Positions 45,601 to 58,042 of a stretch of DNA of 64,000 nucleotides are shown here, piece after piece. The stretch covers positions 5,270,001 to 5,334,000 of the forward strand of contig NC_061473.1 in NCBI RefSeq assembly GCF_022581195.2, in the 5' to 3' direction. The position numbers and the translations under genes were made by a program. Under the pieces are notes generated by a model, which saw only the letters and a list, made by a program, of their open reading frames with translations, did no database searches and had not been told where the DNA came from. How positions within the stretch are numbered: position 1 is the stretch's first letter; every line of letters starts with the position of its first letter. Origin of the DNA: Helicoverpa zea. Taxonomy: Eukaryota > Arthropoda > Insecta > Lepidoptera > Noctuidae.

Positions 45601-48045
45601 GTTGTGTCGAGTCGAGCGCGATATTTGCGTGCGTAGTAGTATGACCAAAAAGTTCTCCAAGAATTGGTATAACTAATTTAGTAAATAACAATGCATATAC
45701 ATGTTAAATTAAAAATTCAGTGTGTGTATTATGATTATAACATAATATTCTAATTAGGGTGTTTGAGGGTGTGCGTTAATTACGTTACATGTTGTATATA
45801 TATATATATATATTTGCATAAAAAGTTCTATAAAGATTGCTCGGGTAACTGGGTTGAGAAGGTCAGATAGGCAGTTGCTCCTTTTAAAACACTGGTTCTC
45901 AGCAGCCTCCGGTGAGACTGGAAGTCGACCCCAACATAGTTGGGAAAAGGCTAGGCAGATGATGAAGTGCTTATTCAAATGGAGTATAGAATATTACTTC
46001 TATAAACTCTAACAAGTATCAAGTCTGTTGGCCACCGTATAAAATGTGACGTCACTATACTATAGTAACACAATATAATTGTATATAACACTTAACGCTT
46101 CTATTAAATAAAAATAACTAAAATTTAAATAAAAATTAGCTTTATTTATTCGTAGTGCACTAGTTAATTATTTAGATTTTTAAAAAGCTTATTTTTCGTT
46201 TACTGGTTTATTACTTTTCTGCTTTTGTGAAATACAATATCGTTATTATTATACATAGCTGCGCCAAAAATGTATCGATTTCTCTCTTTTATTAAAGTTC
46301 GTATATTTTAAGACTAAAACATATTTTTATCACTATGCAATTAACCAATGCGAGTCACTCTTATTCTGTATAAAAACATCAGAAGACGTTACGCTCCACA
46401 ATTTATTTATCTCTCTCAAATATCTTAACTAATCTAATTACCTACACTAATATTTTCATGTAATCACAATTGCTTCACTTTTTCCTCTCTTTTATACTTA
46501 ATAAAACCCAAAAAATAGTATTTTCGTAAGTATAAACATATAACAATAAGTAAATAATACGAAAGGGATTTGGTAAAGAAAGGTTGGCGCCCAACGTGGG
46601 ACTCGTTTTAAATTCAATGTATGTTTTGACACTATAGTTCGGCCATTCAGAGAATGCGTTCCTGACACGTCGCGATTGAACTGACGACGTAACTTTGCAA
46701 TGGCGTTGCAGTTACGATAAAAATATTTTTGCTGGTTGTTTACCGTTTTAACAATTGAGGAGCATTAAAACAACATTATTATATCAATAATCAATGAATG
46801 TAGTTACGTCGTCAGTTCAATCGCGACGTGTCAGGAACGCATTCTCTGAATGGCCGAACTATAATACAAGTTGGTTTTTATGTTATCAGGGAGCGACAAA
46901 ACTCACGAAAGATGACATTGAAAGAGTCTTCTCTTTGTATGATAGGGTAAGAAATTGTTTTTTATATTATTTCACTTGCTTCTGCCAGTGGTTTCCCCCG
47001 CATACACGAACGAACTTCTCCACGAACCTGGATAAAAAGTATCGTAAATATGAAATAATAAAAGTGTAGCCTATAGCCTTCCTCGATACGTAGGCTATGT
47101 AACACTGAAAGATTTTTTCAAATCGAAACAGTAACTCCTGAGATTAGCTCGTTAAAACAAAAAACCCTTCAGCTTTATAATATCAGTATATGTTTTTACT
47201 TTTGTGACGCTAGTTTTACTGAAATACAATTACGTATAACGCATCTGGTTCCCAAATTCAGCATTATTAGAAAATACTAAACTCTACAACTTTATATCTC
47301 AATCTTTTACTTAGTTTGTCACTTTCACAGCATTAATTAAGAATTCGTTTTCCAACCATAAAATCAGCTCAAGAAAAACCCTTTTGTTAAAACCTAAGTC
47401 AATTTGAAGTTATATAACGAACCCATTCAATGTTTCAGGATAACAATGGCTCGATCGAGAACGAGGAACTCCGGGGATTTCTAAAGGATTTATTAGAATT
47501 AGTTAAAAAGGTTAGTGTTTTTGCTACGGAACTTTTTGGTTTGAACTTACGAAAATAGAGAATTCGTTTTAAATTTCGAATAGAGAATGAATATCAGTTT
47601 TATTTGTTCTTTGTAACAAAGAACTAGCAAAAAGGTTTTAATTTTTTAGGTTTAGGTAAATGAAATGTAAATGAATTCGTTCTTAATTTTAAATCAAACT
47701 CCGTCGGAACTTTATTTTGACCAATGGTAACCTTTGTTGAAATTACCATTCATCATTTTAGTGTCATTTAAATCTTATTCAAATGATTTACCTACTTACA
47801 TAACGTACTTTATTTTGTCTAACTTTTCCCTTACCCTACATTTTAAAGCGATTTTTTTCGCAACATACTTATTTGAACGTATGTCCTTTCAGGATTACGA
47901 TGCGCAAGACCTCCTAGAGTTTGAAGAGACCATTCTCCAAGGAGTCGAGTACAGCAGTGAAGGCAAGATAAGCAGAAAACAACTGACAATGATACTCTTA
48001 GCCCTCGCTAAACATCACCAAGAAGAGGAACCGGCAACTCCATAA
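39638..48045 (+). CDS. Cbp53E: calbindin-32-like EF-hand protein, 5' end missing
   Basis: Nine exons with GT-AG borders encode the last 233 residues: 39638-39727, 40359-40445, 40792-40848, 41560-41643, 42582-42637, 44133-44178, 46890-46946, 47439-47510 and 47893-48045 (stop TAA). The protein matches insect calbindin-32 (Cbp53E), a neuronal and muscle cytosolic Ca2+ buffer with six EF-hands. Visible loops are DDNQDGKIDIRE, DTDGSGYIEADE, DSNKDGRLQLSE and DRDNNGSIENEE (the last split by an intron after YDR), plus a degenerate last hand (EYSSEGKISRKQ). All exon joints keep frame. About 75 N-terminal residues, including EF-hand 1, should lie upstream and were not seen in 32-39.6 kb, so the first intron may be very long and could span the MBF2 cluster. 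Gene symbol is by similarity. Confidence 0.9.
39733..39915 (-). repeat. SINE/LINE 3'-end repeat in calbindin intron
   Basis: It starts only a few bases after the donor of the first visible exon: 'cgtcccactgctgggcacag', 'gcctcctctcgcacggagaa', 'caccacacttgctcaatgcg'. Reverse of 1463-1660. It keeps an open frame after the exon, but the GTAAAA donor and the family alignment exclude it from the protein. Confidence 0.65.
41690..42005 (+). mobile_element. headless SINE with a nested insertion
   Basis: The SINE body ('cagtcgttacgggtagtcag' ... 'gttgggaaaaggctcgggag') is interrupted at about 41774-41897 by an AT-rich segment containing a short repeat (atacagttacagaaat twice). It lies in a calbindin intron. 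Confidence 0.7.
42330..42525 (-). mobile_element. decayed Helitron in calbindin intron
   Basis: 'tggaactacttcgcgcagcc', 'aaatttgcctataa' and 'aaaacccttcacagtataat' follow the Helitron order, with poor ends. Confidence 0.45.
45838..45970 (+). mobile_element. SINE tail fragment in calbindin intron
   Basis: 'gggtaactgggttgagaagg', 'ctggttctcagcagcctccg' and 'ccccaacatagttgggaaaa' match the SINE family tail. An (at) microsatellite lies just 5' at 45796-45813. Confidence 0.7.
46026..46605 (+). other. possible solo LTR with adjoining primer-binding-like site
   Basis: The segment starts tgttggccaccg, has a promoter-like 'gtataaaaacatcagaagac' about 340 bases in, several AATAAA-type signals, and is followed by 'ttggcgcccaacgtgggact' at about 46584-46603, which resembles LTR-retrotransposon primer-binding leaders. 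No second LTR or gag/pol is visible. Tentative. Confidence 0.3.
46635..46861. mobile_element. MITE of the tagttcggcc family
   Basis: A 227-base element flanked by TA. Its arms of about 58 bases begin tagttcggccattcagagaa and are near-perfect complements. The left 160 bases match the left end of the 964-base relative at 23535-24498, so this is an internal deletion derivative. It ends 28 bases before a calbindin exon (46890). Confidence 0.88.
46970..47195 (-). mobile_element. Helitron in calbindin intron
   Basis: 'cttctgccagtggtttcccc', 'gtgtagcctatagccttcct', 'actcctgagattagctcgtt' and 'cagctttataatatcagtat' follow the Helitron order, with eroded ends. Confidence 0.6.
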
Positions 48046-51000
48046 GTGTATCCGAAGTCGACCGCCACTCCGTCCCAATATCCGAACGAATTTCTAGCGT
48101 TGCGTACGTTTTGACACATTCGGCGCCATCTTGGTTAATTTGACAGTTTAGTTTGAAATTCGAATTAGTTCTTTTTTTTGTATATTACAAGGTTGAGGTT
48201 TGGTTTTCCGAGGGTTTCATTTTGCAAATAGTTTAACTGTTAAATTAATAATTTTCAATAATTTATTTTCCTGCGTCCAGTCGTTATTAAGTATCCAAAT
48301 GGTATAAAAGATAAAAGCTTTTTTTCTTGCAATGAATGTGTCAAAACAAGTTTTAAGGGCTGGGATAAATAGTTGTAACTTAGTATATGTATTAGTCGAT
48401 TTAACTGTTCCGTTTCTAACTCGAAATAGTGAGCCCCCCAGTTTGAGATTGTGGCTAAGGTTTCCTTTGCTAAAATAATTTAAAACACATATTTTAGTCG
48501 GAAATAATGCACAAACTAGCAGTAATTTATTAATAATCCAATATCAATAGCCCATTTAATCATTTTCAAGAAATATATCATAAAACATTATTTTCAATAC
48601 TTTTGCTGAGAAGCTGGGTAAAGTTAAGACCACAATCTCTTTTAATATTACGAGTACCTATGATATTTTTTAAATTGCACCCACAAATAATAATAACCGC
48701 TTTCTTTATATTCGGCATTTATTGGAAAAAAGAAACATCAATGTCAGAGGACATCCCTAACTCGACTAAACTATTCATCTCGACTATTTATCGTATCTCT
48801 AATTATGAGCTTAAAAAAAATTACGTTTCTTTTTTTTAAGCTAAATTATTACATTGACATTCATACTTAAGACACTTAAAATAGAGTGCAAATATTAATT
48901 ATATACTTATAATATATTAATATACAATACATGATCATTTACAAAGCCAAATCGTATGCCAAATATTTTATACCTAGCTATTTGATCGACTCTTGGTTTA
49001 AATGAAAATTAGACACACAGTTCTCTGAAAAGACGTTTTAAAATTGGAATTAAATAGAGATAGAATAGCTCATCGAGACTCAAAATATAAAAATTGTTAT
49101 TGAGTCGATTATTTTGGATGACAATTTCTAATTTTTAAAGCCAGTACTAAAATTAATTAAAATACTTTTTCATTAGGAACTACTTCACAAAATTTGTAGT
49201 CACTATTCTCTAGTAGTTTGACTCGAACAAAATATAAACAGTAAGTACCTGACCCTCATTTTCATTTCTACCAAGAGATCCTTTAAAAATATTTTCATAA
49301 ACCATTTTAATGAGAAATGTAGTTGAACGTAACATGTTATTATTCTGATGCGTACATATCATTGCTGATCACGTGGCATACTATTTTAGATACACACTGT
49401 TTCAATCAAGAAATATCTATATTCCACTTATGATGGGCTAACGAATCATTTGACTACGGAAAAATATAAAATTCTTCATCAATATATGGATGCACACGAA
49501 TGCATATACTTAGGTATCTGCTACGAACTATAAGCGATAAATACGTGATAAAACATCATTTTTTTGCTACCTACTTAGCTAAATGCTACTTACACTAGTT
49601 TGTACCTATCGTACCTAAATTCCAATGGACGAAGACGATCGATTAACTTTTAATGAGCACATTTATAGAGACTAGGCATTCAACGTTTTTAAGAGCGCCG
49701 CTTTTATCCTACAGTTTGCTGTCGTTGGCATCACGACACACACGACACAAAACGTGGTCTGCACATGCCCTTAATTACCTACCTATGTGATATTGAAATT
49801 TTGGAGAACACACTTCAAAGTAAAATGCCAGGGGAATTATGTTGATTGAATCTTGCGTAAAAGTGAAGATCAATCACTCTTAAATTCAACTTACCCTTTT
49901 CTATCTTCCAATTATATACCATTCCTACATACTACTTATCGTAACCTCAAAACAGATAATCGAAAATCATCACAAAAAAATAGTAAAAAATCCAAAACTT
50001 TTATTAAAGTTACTGACTTCTACTTAATAGAAAAAGAACATAGAATTTTCAGCTCAATTTTTCCACTTTAAAAAATAACTTTGGCCTAAAATTTTAAGAA
50101 TAAATTTATTTACAATTTACCTCTCTACTCTTATCCTACCTTATCCTTAACTTTCGTCCACTCGTAGGAAAAAAATACTACGAAAAAATGGCTGCAAAAT
50201 CATTCTAGAATAATTGATGTAGCTTTAAATTGTCTTGTTAGATTTTCTCTAAATGTCTTCGCTTAATCCCTCTGTAGATACGAAGCTAAATATATTAAAA
50301 TGTGATAATAATAAAACAACATAAAAGCATATTGGTGTTAAATAAAATTTGCTTCTTCATGGGCTAAACATAATTCAAATAAAAAAGTTTTCGGAAAAGA
50401 GGTTCATGTGTGTGCCGGTATTTTTTTTTCAAATAAAATTACGTAAGTATTATTTTTTTCATAAATGTTTTATTATCTTGTTGAATAAAAATAAAAACTA
50501 ATATAAGCAAAAATATTTAATTTGATGTCTCACATAAGTATTGTTTTATAATGAATAAAATATTGTGATGTTAATTAGTATTTTGTATAAAAAGGTTTGA
50601 TGACTGCGAAAATTAAAAATAAACCTTGTACGATAAAGAATAACGACGTATAATAGCCCTGGATAAGTACAGATTTATTTTTGATTTTATGTCATCCGAG
50701 CTTAAATCGATGTTAAATATAAATGAGTATAATAATATAGTTATTGTTGAAATACCCTGATTGTGTGTAGCGGCATTCTGTGTATTATTTTAAAAAAATA
50801 TGTATATTAAATTAATGTACAGTGAGCAAAAGAGGCGAGTGAGCAACAAAATGGTTAGAAGGAACAAGAATCTTGTGTTTATAACTGGAGGCCAGTCTAA
50901 AGTACATAAGTACAAAAAAAAATTAAATTACAACTCATATGAACTTGATGTGACATTCTGTTAAAGCTAAGTCAACTGTTCAAATGGTGTGTGCTCAAAT

Positions 51001-52070
51001 GTTAATTGTTAAGTTTTATAGATGTTTCATTACCGATAAAATGCTTAATTTGAGTGGTAGATTTCTAACACGCTCTGCATAAAAAATCTTTACTGTGATC
51101 TCCAGTTTTAACATTGTATTATCATCATCTCGATAGACAAACTGCTTTGAACACAAAAGACGGAGACACTCACTTACCTCTTTTGCCGTTTGTAGTCTAT
51201 GAATATTTTATATTAAATAACAAAAATCTTAAATATGTGTTGTGATGGTATAACGTGTAGCTTTAAATATTTACCAATGAGTTTAACTTTAGAATTTTTG
51301 CACAATGAAACATCGCTCAAGTATCTTTAACCTACTTGCTAACGCTTGACTTTTTTTTATATCCTCTTTATTTTCAATCGCTTACTGTCTGAACGTCCTT
51401 AGGTAAATATTTTTAACGTTTTTCAGAACGCATTATTTTGTACTTGTTACTTACTAGTCTTTTGGAATTAAAGAAATATGATGAATGAATGATTTCCCAA
51501 CTCGTGGAATAATATTGAATAATGGAATCGGCCATTATCTTTTCCCATCGAGTTGTGTAACCAGATTTACAGAATTAACTCAAATAGTAAGACATGCGCT
51601 TTATTTTCGCCTTCTCTACTACATTATGAATATGAGTAGGTATATATTTATGTAAATAATTATTATTTTATGGTCATGTTATAAAATGTTTTTGATGTTT
51701 CATTGTCTAGTCATTTTTTTTTAATTTATAGCTTTTTTTATATAATAGATGTCCGTATTAAACGATAAATGGCTATTTATTATAATTATGATTAATTCCT
51801 TCGCCTGGCACTAAGTGTTAAATGTAAGGTTGGAATACGATGATGTTTGTTATAAAATGTTTATATTTATAATATGGAGTTTTATTATTTTCATTCGTTG
51901 GCGACGTCGCACCACAAACGTCCTGTGCTGCCCAATTTGCCCCAACTCCTGCCTTATCCAAGATTTGTGTAACGCCACTAACAATGCTGGGTGCACGGCA
52001 AAACACTGGACATTCAAAATATAATTATAATAAATATGGGTATTACATAGGGGAGTATCCGTCAGTTCTT

Positions 52071-52192
52071 TGCAGAAAGATCCATTAAAATTAAAGCTTC
52101 TTTAAATGGATTGCTAACACTTTTTATCTTGCTGACAAAGTAAGAGCCAGCAATAGATTTAAAAAGTTTTAACTTTAATGGATCTTTCTGCA
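52071..52192. mobile_element. short MITE
   Basis: Perfect 19-base terminal inverted repeats tgcagaaagatccattaaa and complement, 122 bases in all, non-coding. Confidence 0.8.
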
Positions 52193-52204
52193 ATTAACGG
52201 TCAG

Positions 52205-52510
52205 TCAGGGGAAGTACATAATGGAGTACAAATAGGGAGTACCTACGTAAAAGAGTATAAGAAGAGAGTACATAATGGAAGTATATATGGGAGTACATAA
52301 GGGTAGAATATAATTTTAAGGCAGTACTTAGAAGAGTACAGAACTAGCCACCGTACTGCATGTACGGTGGCTAGTTCTTAAAGGAGTATATAAGGGGGAG
52401 TAATTAAAATATAACATAAAGGAATTTATAGGGGAGTAAATAACGACCATAGTAAGGAACATAGGAGGAACAGATTATAAGGGAGTAGGTAGGTACATAC
52501 GGGGAGTGGC
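52205..52510 (+). repeat. degenerate gggagtacata repeat with embedded palindrome
   Basis: About twenty gagta units ('gggagtacataag', 'ggagtacaaa', 'gagtaggtag') occur in 300 bases on one strand. In the middle is a perfect 17-base-pair hairpin, agaactagccaccgtac (52340-52356) with its complement (52362-52378) and a 5-base loop. Confidence 0.75.
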
Positions 52511-53568
52511 GTAGGTATTATAACAAACAAACTCTTCATCCATATAATATACTTCAGATCAAACAAAAATAAAATGCAAATAATTAGGGGTGTCGTCTAA
52601 CCAGAAACAGAACAGCGAGGACTCTCTGTATTTTTTTTTCTTCTGTCACAGTATTCAGAAGTCGTTAATGGCGAGATTGCGGGATTGTTCGAAGTTTGGT
52701 ACAAAAAAGAGCGCCTTAAGGAACGTGGTGGGTTCTCTCATAAGTGTCTCAGAATCCTTTACTTACGCTGCACCCACAGCTGGCTGCACGCCCTAAAAAA
52801 CAGAAAGAAAGCACCGACACGATCATAGTGATGACTGCAAAATGGCAGACTAGGTAATAAATGTGGTAGTGTACTAGAATTAGGCCTATTTGCCTAGCCG
52901 TAGATGTAGAACAAACCATCAGGATATACTTAATGCACATATTACGAAAGTCGTACTTATCCACTGACAGACACATTCGAATAATTTCATATAGCTAATG
53001 AGGGATTTTCTTTTTCATTACCTATTTTGCTAGCTTATGACTAGATGGGGCTGACCAAGGTAGGTACGTGAATGCAAGGAACAGAACGTCATATCTTACC
53101 AACGTCATTTTGTCAAAAGAAGTCAGTCAGATCATTATCCGAATTTCTTGGGATCTGACTGAAATCGGAATTTCTTCGGTATTGGCTCAAAGGGCTCGCG
53201 ACAATGTTTTGTTCTAACTTGGCAAAGGTACACAAACTTACGTAGTAAGAACAACGCCATCTATAACTTTTTGGGGAACTATTTCTTTTTAATTCTCAAA
53301 AAGAAAACCTCCCATTCGAATTTTGTAAAGTTGTTGATTATTTACTAATACAACACTTTATTTAATTAATAATCTTTCGCAGTGCGTGTTACTTTTTTCA
53401 TATAAAAATTAAATTATATCATAGACAATAGACAGCATTACAGATTTTACCGATGGCAACACCAGTTTTCCGCGGCGTCCGCCATCATTGAAGAAAATCG
53501 GTGTATTGGAAGCCGCGTCGCGTGGTATTGGATTTAAGAAATCTTGTAAATAAATTATTTAAACAACC

Positions 53569-56305
53569 ATGGGAGTTAACGTTGAAACCATTTCTCCCGG
53601 AGACGGTAAGTTTTTAATCCGATATGTATTTTTTTGATTTAAATGTCATGTTGCAGTGGTACTGAATTCCGGTGCCCTTTTTCTCATCTCAATGTACGAA
53701 TTCACCTTTTTTGATATTCGCTTTCTCACCATTGTGACTAAATCAGTTAAATTACTTTAAAATGAATATGTCAATAACACCTCTTCGCACCAAAATTACT
53801 TTCGGTCACTGCACCGGGCGGGCTCATATCCAAGTCATAAAGTAATTTGCACAAACAATGACTAATCTATTTTCAAATACCGATTGGATTATTTGTTTTC
53901 GTCACTTTTGCCTGACAATTAAACATTCCATGACTTCATTCACGATAATCACGTTATTAGTGAATAGGGCTCCGCTTAGAAAAGCGTCTAAAGAAGTGCG
54001 TGTGTATTTTAGAAACACGTGCATCGCAGCCTAACATTTTAGTTTTGAAAATTGTATGTCTCAATTTACTAAGTCATATACATAAGTCCTTTGGTAATTA
54101 TGAAAATATGAATTTGTTATCAATGTCTCCATGTACCTAATGATAAGTGAATAGACTAACATGATAACACTGAATAAGTATTCAATATTATAAATTACTT
54201 CATTCATATTGTATGTATTTTTCATTTAAATTGATCAAATTGCTGCATCACAGCTGTTTCTTTGTCAACGTGAAAAGACAGCTGCGAGAATACTGCATTG
54301 TCCTTGAAAATTGTTATGCAGTTTTTCTTCTATGAAGATCTAAAAACTTATTTTACAAAAACATAAAACTGACTTAAATATACCTAAATACTACGCTGAA
54401 AACTGTACTGTAATAGGTTCAACCAAAAATGAATTATGTCGCACACAGACATACAAATGTACAAGTCAAACTGTAAACCGCCTTTTTTAAGTTGATTAAT
54501 AATATTTAATCTTATACTTACTGAAAAACAACTGACATCAAAAGTCACTATCATTCATTACACTTTGACACAATATGAACATATTAAAACCTATACAAAC
54601 AAGTTTTTGTGCTATACTTAAGTACAGCATGCTGAAGTTAATCATCAGCATCAATAAATTTTCCATTATAATCACACTTTTTAGTTCAGTTATAAACAAT
54701 CATAAATTAATTATTAGCTACCTATAGCTCTTCAAGTATTTATCTGCTAGTCTGGCCTTGCAACTGCAAAGCATAATCATTACAACGTAATTATTTCTAC
54801 CATATTCAACTTAGCAGTTTTTATACTTGCTTATAATATTATAGTCCAACCATGATGGTCTAGCTAGATACTGAGAAAGGACAGAGGCTAATTATTCTAG
54901 GTGCTGCATAAGTAGGAATCACTTGAAGTAGCTTTTACATCAGTATTTTTCACACTATGTCCTTATTTGGTCAATAGTCATCCATCACCCATGATGCACA
55001 GGAACGAGGATCATATTGTGAGAAAGGTGAGCATGGATGTTAGATGGATACAGAGAAAGGGTATGACCAAAGAAATGGTGGATGGATTGTGTGAAAATCA
55101 TCATGGCTAGAAAGAGTGTTACTTGTGAGATGACGGTAGACAGAAGTGTATGGAAGAAGAAAACATGTTGCACCAACCCCAAATAACAAAATTGAGATAA
55201 GGGCAGGAAGATAGAGTCATCACCCGTTAACACATTATCTATTGTGTAGTAGAAGTTATTGTAATTTAATAATAAGCAAAATTTATTATCATTATTTCTA
55301 GAGTCCACCTACCCCAAATCAGGCCAGACCGTGGTGGTTCACTACACCGGTACCCTGACCAACGGGAAGAAGTTTGACTCCTCCCGTGACCGCGGCAAGC
55401 CTTTCAAGTTCCGCATTGGCAAGGGAGAGGTCATCCGAGGCTGGGATGAGGGTGTTGCTAAGGTGAGAACAGCAAAGTTTTATTAATTATCAAACTTAGC
55501 TTTTTCCTAAAAAAATAGTTTTTTAAAAGAAAAGTGCCTACAGACCATTTTAACTGACAAATAAATAAACAATTGAATGTGAAAGTAAAAAAAAGTTTGT
55601 TTTTTAAGAAAACTATCATTTCCGGTTAATCAATTCCAGTTAAGTTGCCAATGAACTCGGGTCTAAGATATGTTTTCACACTTAATGTAATAGGGCCTAG
55701 ATTTGCTTGATTAAGACCAAAAGCACGGTTATAATTGACAGCAGCTATAAAATCACAATTCATGCAAATCAAAGAACATTTGTGTTATATAGTAACTGGC
55801 GTGTCATGATGACTGCATTGTTTAGTAAACATAAGTGACTTACTATTGTTCCTCACTGGGTTGTTCCCATACAAACAATTGTACACAAGGATGTGACCTA
55901 TTGTTGCTTTTCATTCATTTTTCATAGATATTTTTACTACACATGAGCATTGTAAACTTTGACTGGCTGAGTTTTGCCCACTGCCTAAATAGGAAGTAGT
56001 TCCCTCACTTCCAGCATCCAGATAAAAAGTAGTCTATACTGATATAAAAGATATAGTACTGCCATCAAAATCAGCAATTCAGTAGTTTTATTGAAAGAGG
56101 AACAGACATCCATACATACAAACTTACGCGTTTATAATATTACTACCTCAACTTATTGTATTATCTTTGTTCCCAGATGTCTGTGGGCGAGCGCGCCAAG
56201 CTGACGTGCTCCCCTGACTTCGCTTACGGGCAGCAGGGCCACCCCGGGGTCATCCCCCCCAACTCCACCCTCGTGTTCGACGTCGAACTCCTGCGTCTCG
56301 AATAA
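53569..56305 (+). CDS. Fkbp12: FKBP12 peptidyl-prolyl cis-trans isomerase
   Basis: Three exons, 53569-53605, 55302-55462 and 56177-56305, encode exactly 108 residues, the normal FKBP12 length. The protein starts MGVNVETISPGD and contains the FKBP core: VHYTGTLTNGKKFDSSRDRG, FKFRIGKGEVIRGWDEGV, then MSVGERAKLTCSPDFAYGQQ and GVIPPNSTLVFDVELLRLE. Active-site residues of the family (Tyr of HYTG, Asp of KKFDSS, Phe of PFKF, Val-Ile of GEVIRGW, Trp, and Tyr of FAYG) are all present. It is a cytosolic prolyl isomerase that binds FK506/rapamycin and regulates intracellular calcium-release channels and type I TGF-beta receptors. The start context is aaccATGG. Donors are GTAAGT and GTGAGA. Probable poly(A) signal aataaa near 57004. 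Introns hold an RTE fragment and a Helitron. Confidence 0.97.
54985..55190 (+). mobile_element. RTE-type ORF2 C-terminal fragment in FKBP12 intron 1
   Basis: MMHRNEDHIVRKVSMDVR then, after a frameshift and a stop, PKKWWMDCVKIIMARKSVTC and KKKTCCTNPK before TAA. It ends about 110 bases before FKBP12 exon 2. Inactive. Confidence 0.75.
55965..56150 (-). mobile_element. Helitron fragment in FKBP12 intron 2
   Basis: 'gttttgcccactgcctaaat', 'gtagttccctcacttccagc', 'ataaaaagtagtctatactg' and 'gcgtttataatatta' follow the order of the common Helitron. Ends eroded. Confidence 0.55.
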
Positions 56306-57446
56306 AACCTTCAAGCAACCACCTACTTATAATAATTAACATTTAGACATTATCTATTTCAACTCTCAACAACTTTTTATCTAAAATATGTGGATCAAAT
56401 ACCACTCTGCCAACAAAAATAACAAACCTCCCCAATTTATGAATTTACTTACTAATAACTGTGTGCAAAGGGAGTCTTTTACAATATTATCTTAAGATAC
56501 TGCACAATTACTTGTGTCAAATGTGTTTGATATTTTACGCAACCGTTTTATGAAATAAGTACATCAAGATTATTTACAAAGAAATTTTTCATTCTAATTA
56601 ATGTCAATTACATTTCACAATATACTTTATCACATTCAAGGGGGCTGTCTTAATATTTCAAAAAGCATTGTATGTGTATCCAAACTAGTCTTATTAGGTA
56701 CATTGTGAGTCTGTGGACAACCCTTAGCTCATACGACATTCCTTACGCATTTTGATTACTAGAATCGTGCAATATTTGTCTAATAGTCACATTTTGAAAG
56801 TCTTATCACTCTTAATCACATGTATGATGGAGAAGTGTAAGATCTTGATAGAATAAGGCCAAAATATGAGATGTACGCGAAGCTGTAGGCCAAAACTGTA
56901 TATAATTTATGCACAAGTTGATACTAACTTGAATGGATTCTCATTTCTGGATGTGTGGTAGGTAAAGGTGATTTCAATGATAGCTTTATCATATAACTAA
57001 GATGAATAAACTTATTGCGGAAATGATGAGTTTTATTTTTAATCACACATTCCCACTGGTAGCCCAGTCAATAATTACATTTGAAATATCAAAAATTCTC
57101 ACCTACAGACCTATATTCTGATGGAGACCTTGGGCTTTCACTAGTTACCGAGTGTCAGTTATTTTTCTGAAGTTAAAGCCTGCTTTTCACTATGGGATGT
57201 AATCTATACTAATGCTTAATCTAAACTGCCCTATCTATTCCCTTATGTATGTAATGGTGGCGCTACCGGCAGTTCACGTGTTGACGTTTATTAGTTTTTT
57301 CTTTAATTCTTACCAAAAAACATACCAAGATCTACAGAATCCCCAGATTTGAACCAGAAACTGTTCTACACTAGCTGTACCGTTATCGAGGAATTCAATC
57401 ACTGTTTTATATCGCGAGTGTCGTACCTAATCACATTACGTTAATA
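56306..57446. other. FKBP12 3' untranslated region and intergenic sequence
   Basis: AT-rich, non-coding. Contains a terminus of the gcttttcactatggga MITE at about 57183-57205. No exon seen. Confidence 0.5.
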
Positions 57447-58042
57447 TACTAGGTGTCCCATAAGTCCTTTGAAATTTAAAATTCAAATGGCAAGCGGCTT
57501 GCGGGGATAGCATCAACGGTCTTTCGGAATTCATTCGCCATGGAAAGTTTTACCGAAGCAGACCTAGTGTTCAAACGATTAAAAATTGGGTTCAAAAGTT
57601 CGAGGAGACTGTATCTACAATTTTATTTTGTTGCATAAACAACGATCGGGCCGCCCAAGGACATCACGGACGGAAGAAAACACCGACGTAGTGCAAGAGT
57701 CAGTTCGTGAAAATCCTACTCAATCCATTCGTAAGCGTTCCAATGCATTAAATACATCCAGATCGACGTTACAGCGCATTTTAAGGAAAGATAAGAAATT
57801 ACCATCCATACAAAATTCAGTTAATACAGGAATCAAAAGATACGCCGCGCAATGGTGGCCGAATCATTGTTGTGATAAAACTCACACACATAAAGACCAC
57901 GGTCTGCTCCGGTAAAACTTTTCATGGCGAATGAATTCCGAAAGACCGTTGATGCTATCCTCGCAACCCGCTTGCCATTCCCGAGCGCCATTTGAATTTT
58001 ATTCTAAATTTAAATTTCAAAGGACTTATGGGATACCCAGTA
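57447..58042 (+). mobile_element. Tc1/mariner-type element, internally deleted
   Basis: The termini tactaggtgtcccataagtc and the complement of tactgggtatcccataagtc are flanked by TA. The inverted arms extend about 110 bases, to 'ccatggaaagttttaccg' on both sides. Between them lies only the DNA-binding part of a transposase, and no DDE/D catalytic domain. Confidence 0.8.
57525..57915 (+). pseudogene. transposase DNA-binding domain remnant (Tc1/mariner type)
   Basis: Reading-frame pieces RPSVQTIKNWVQKFEET and, after a frame break, RSGRPRTSRTEENTDVVQES, SIRKRSNALNTSRSTLQRIL and KDKK correspond to the paired helix-turn-helix plus GRPR linker of IS630/Tc1/mariner transposases. The catalytic core is absent, having been replaced by the inverted arm. 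Non-functional as a transposase. Confidence 0.75.

Larger units (their letters stand above)
48046..53568. other. intergenic region between calbindin and FKBP12
   Basis: The first part is calbindin 3' untranslated sequence. After about 48.3 kb the region is very AT-rich with no supported exon. Recognisable items are a MITE (52071-52192), a GGAGTA-rich stretch with a palindrome (52205-52510), and the FKBP12 promoter area (about 53.3-53.5 kb). The several short ORFs look random. Confidence 0.5.
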
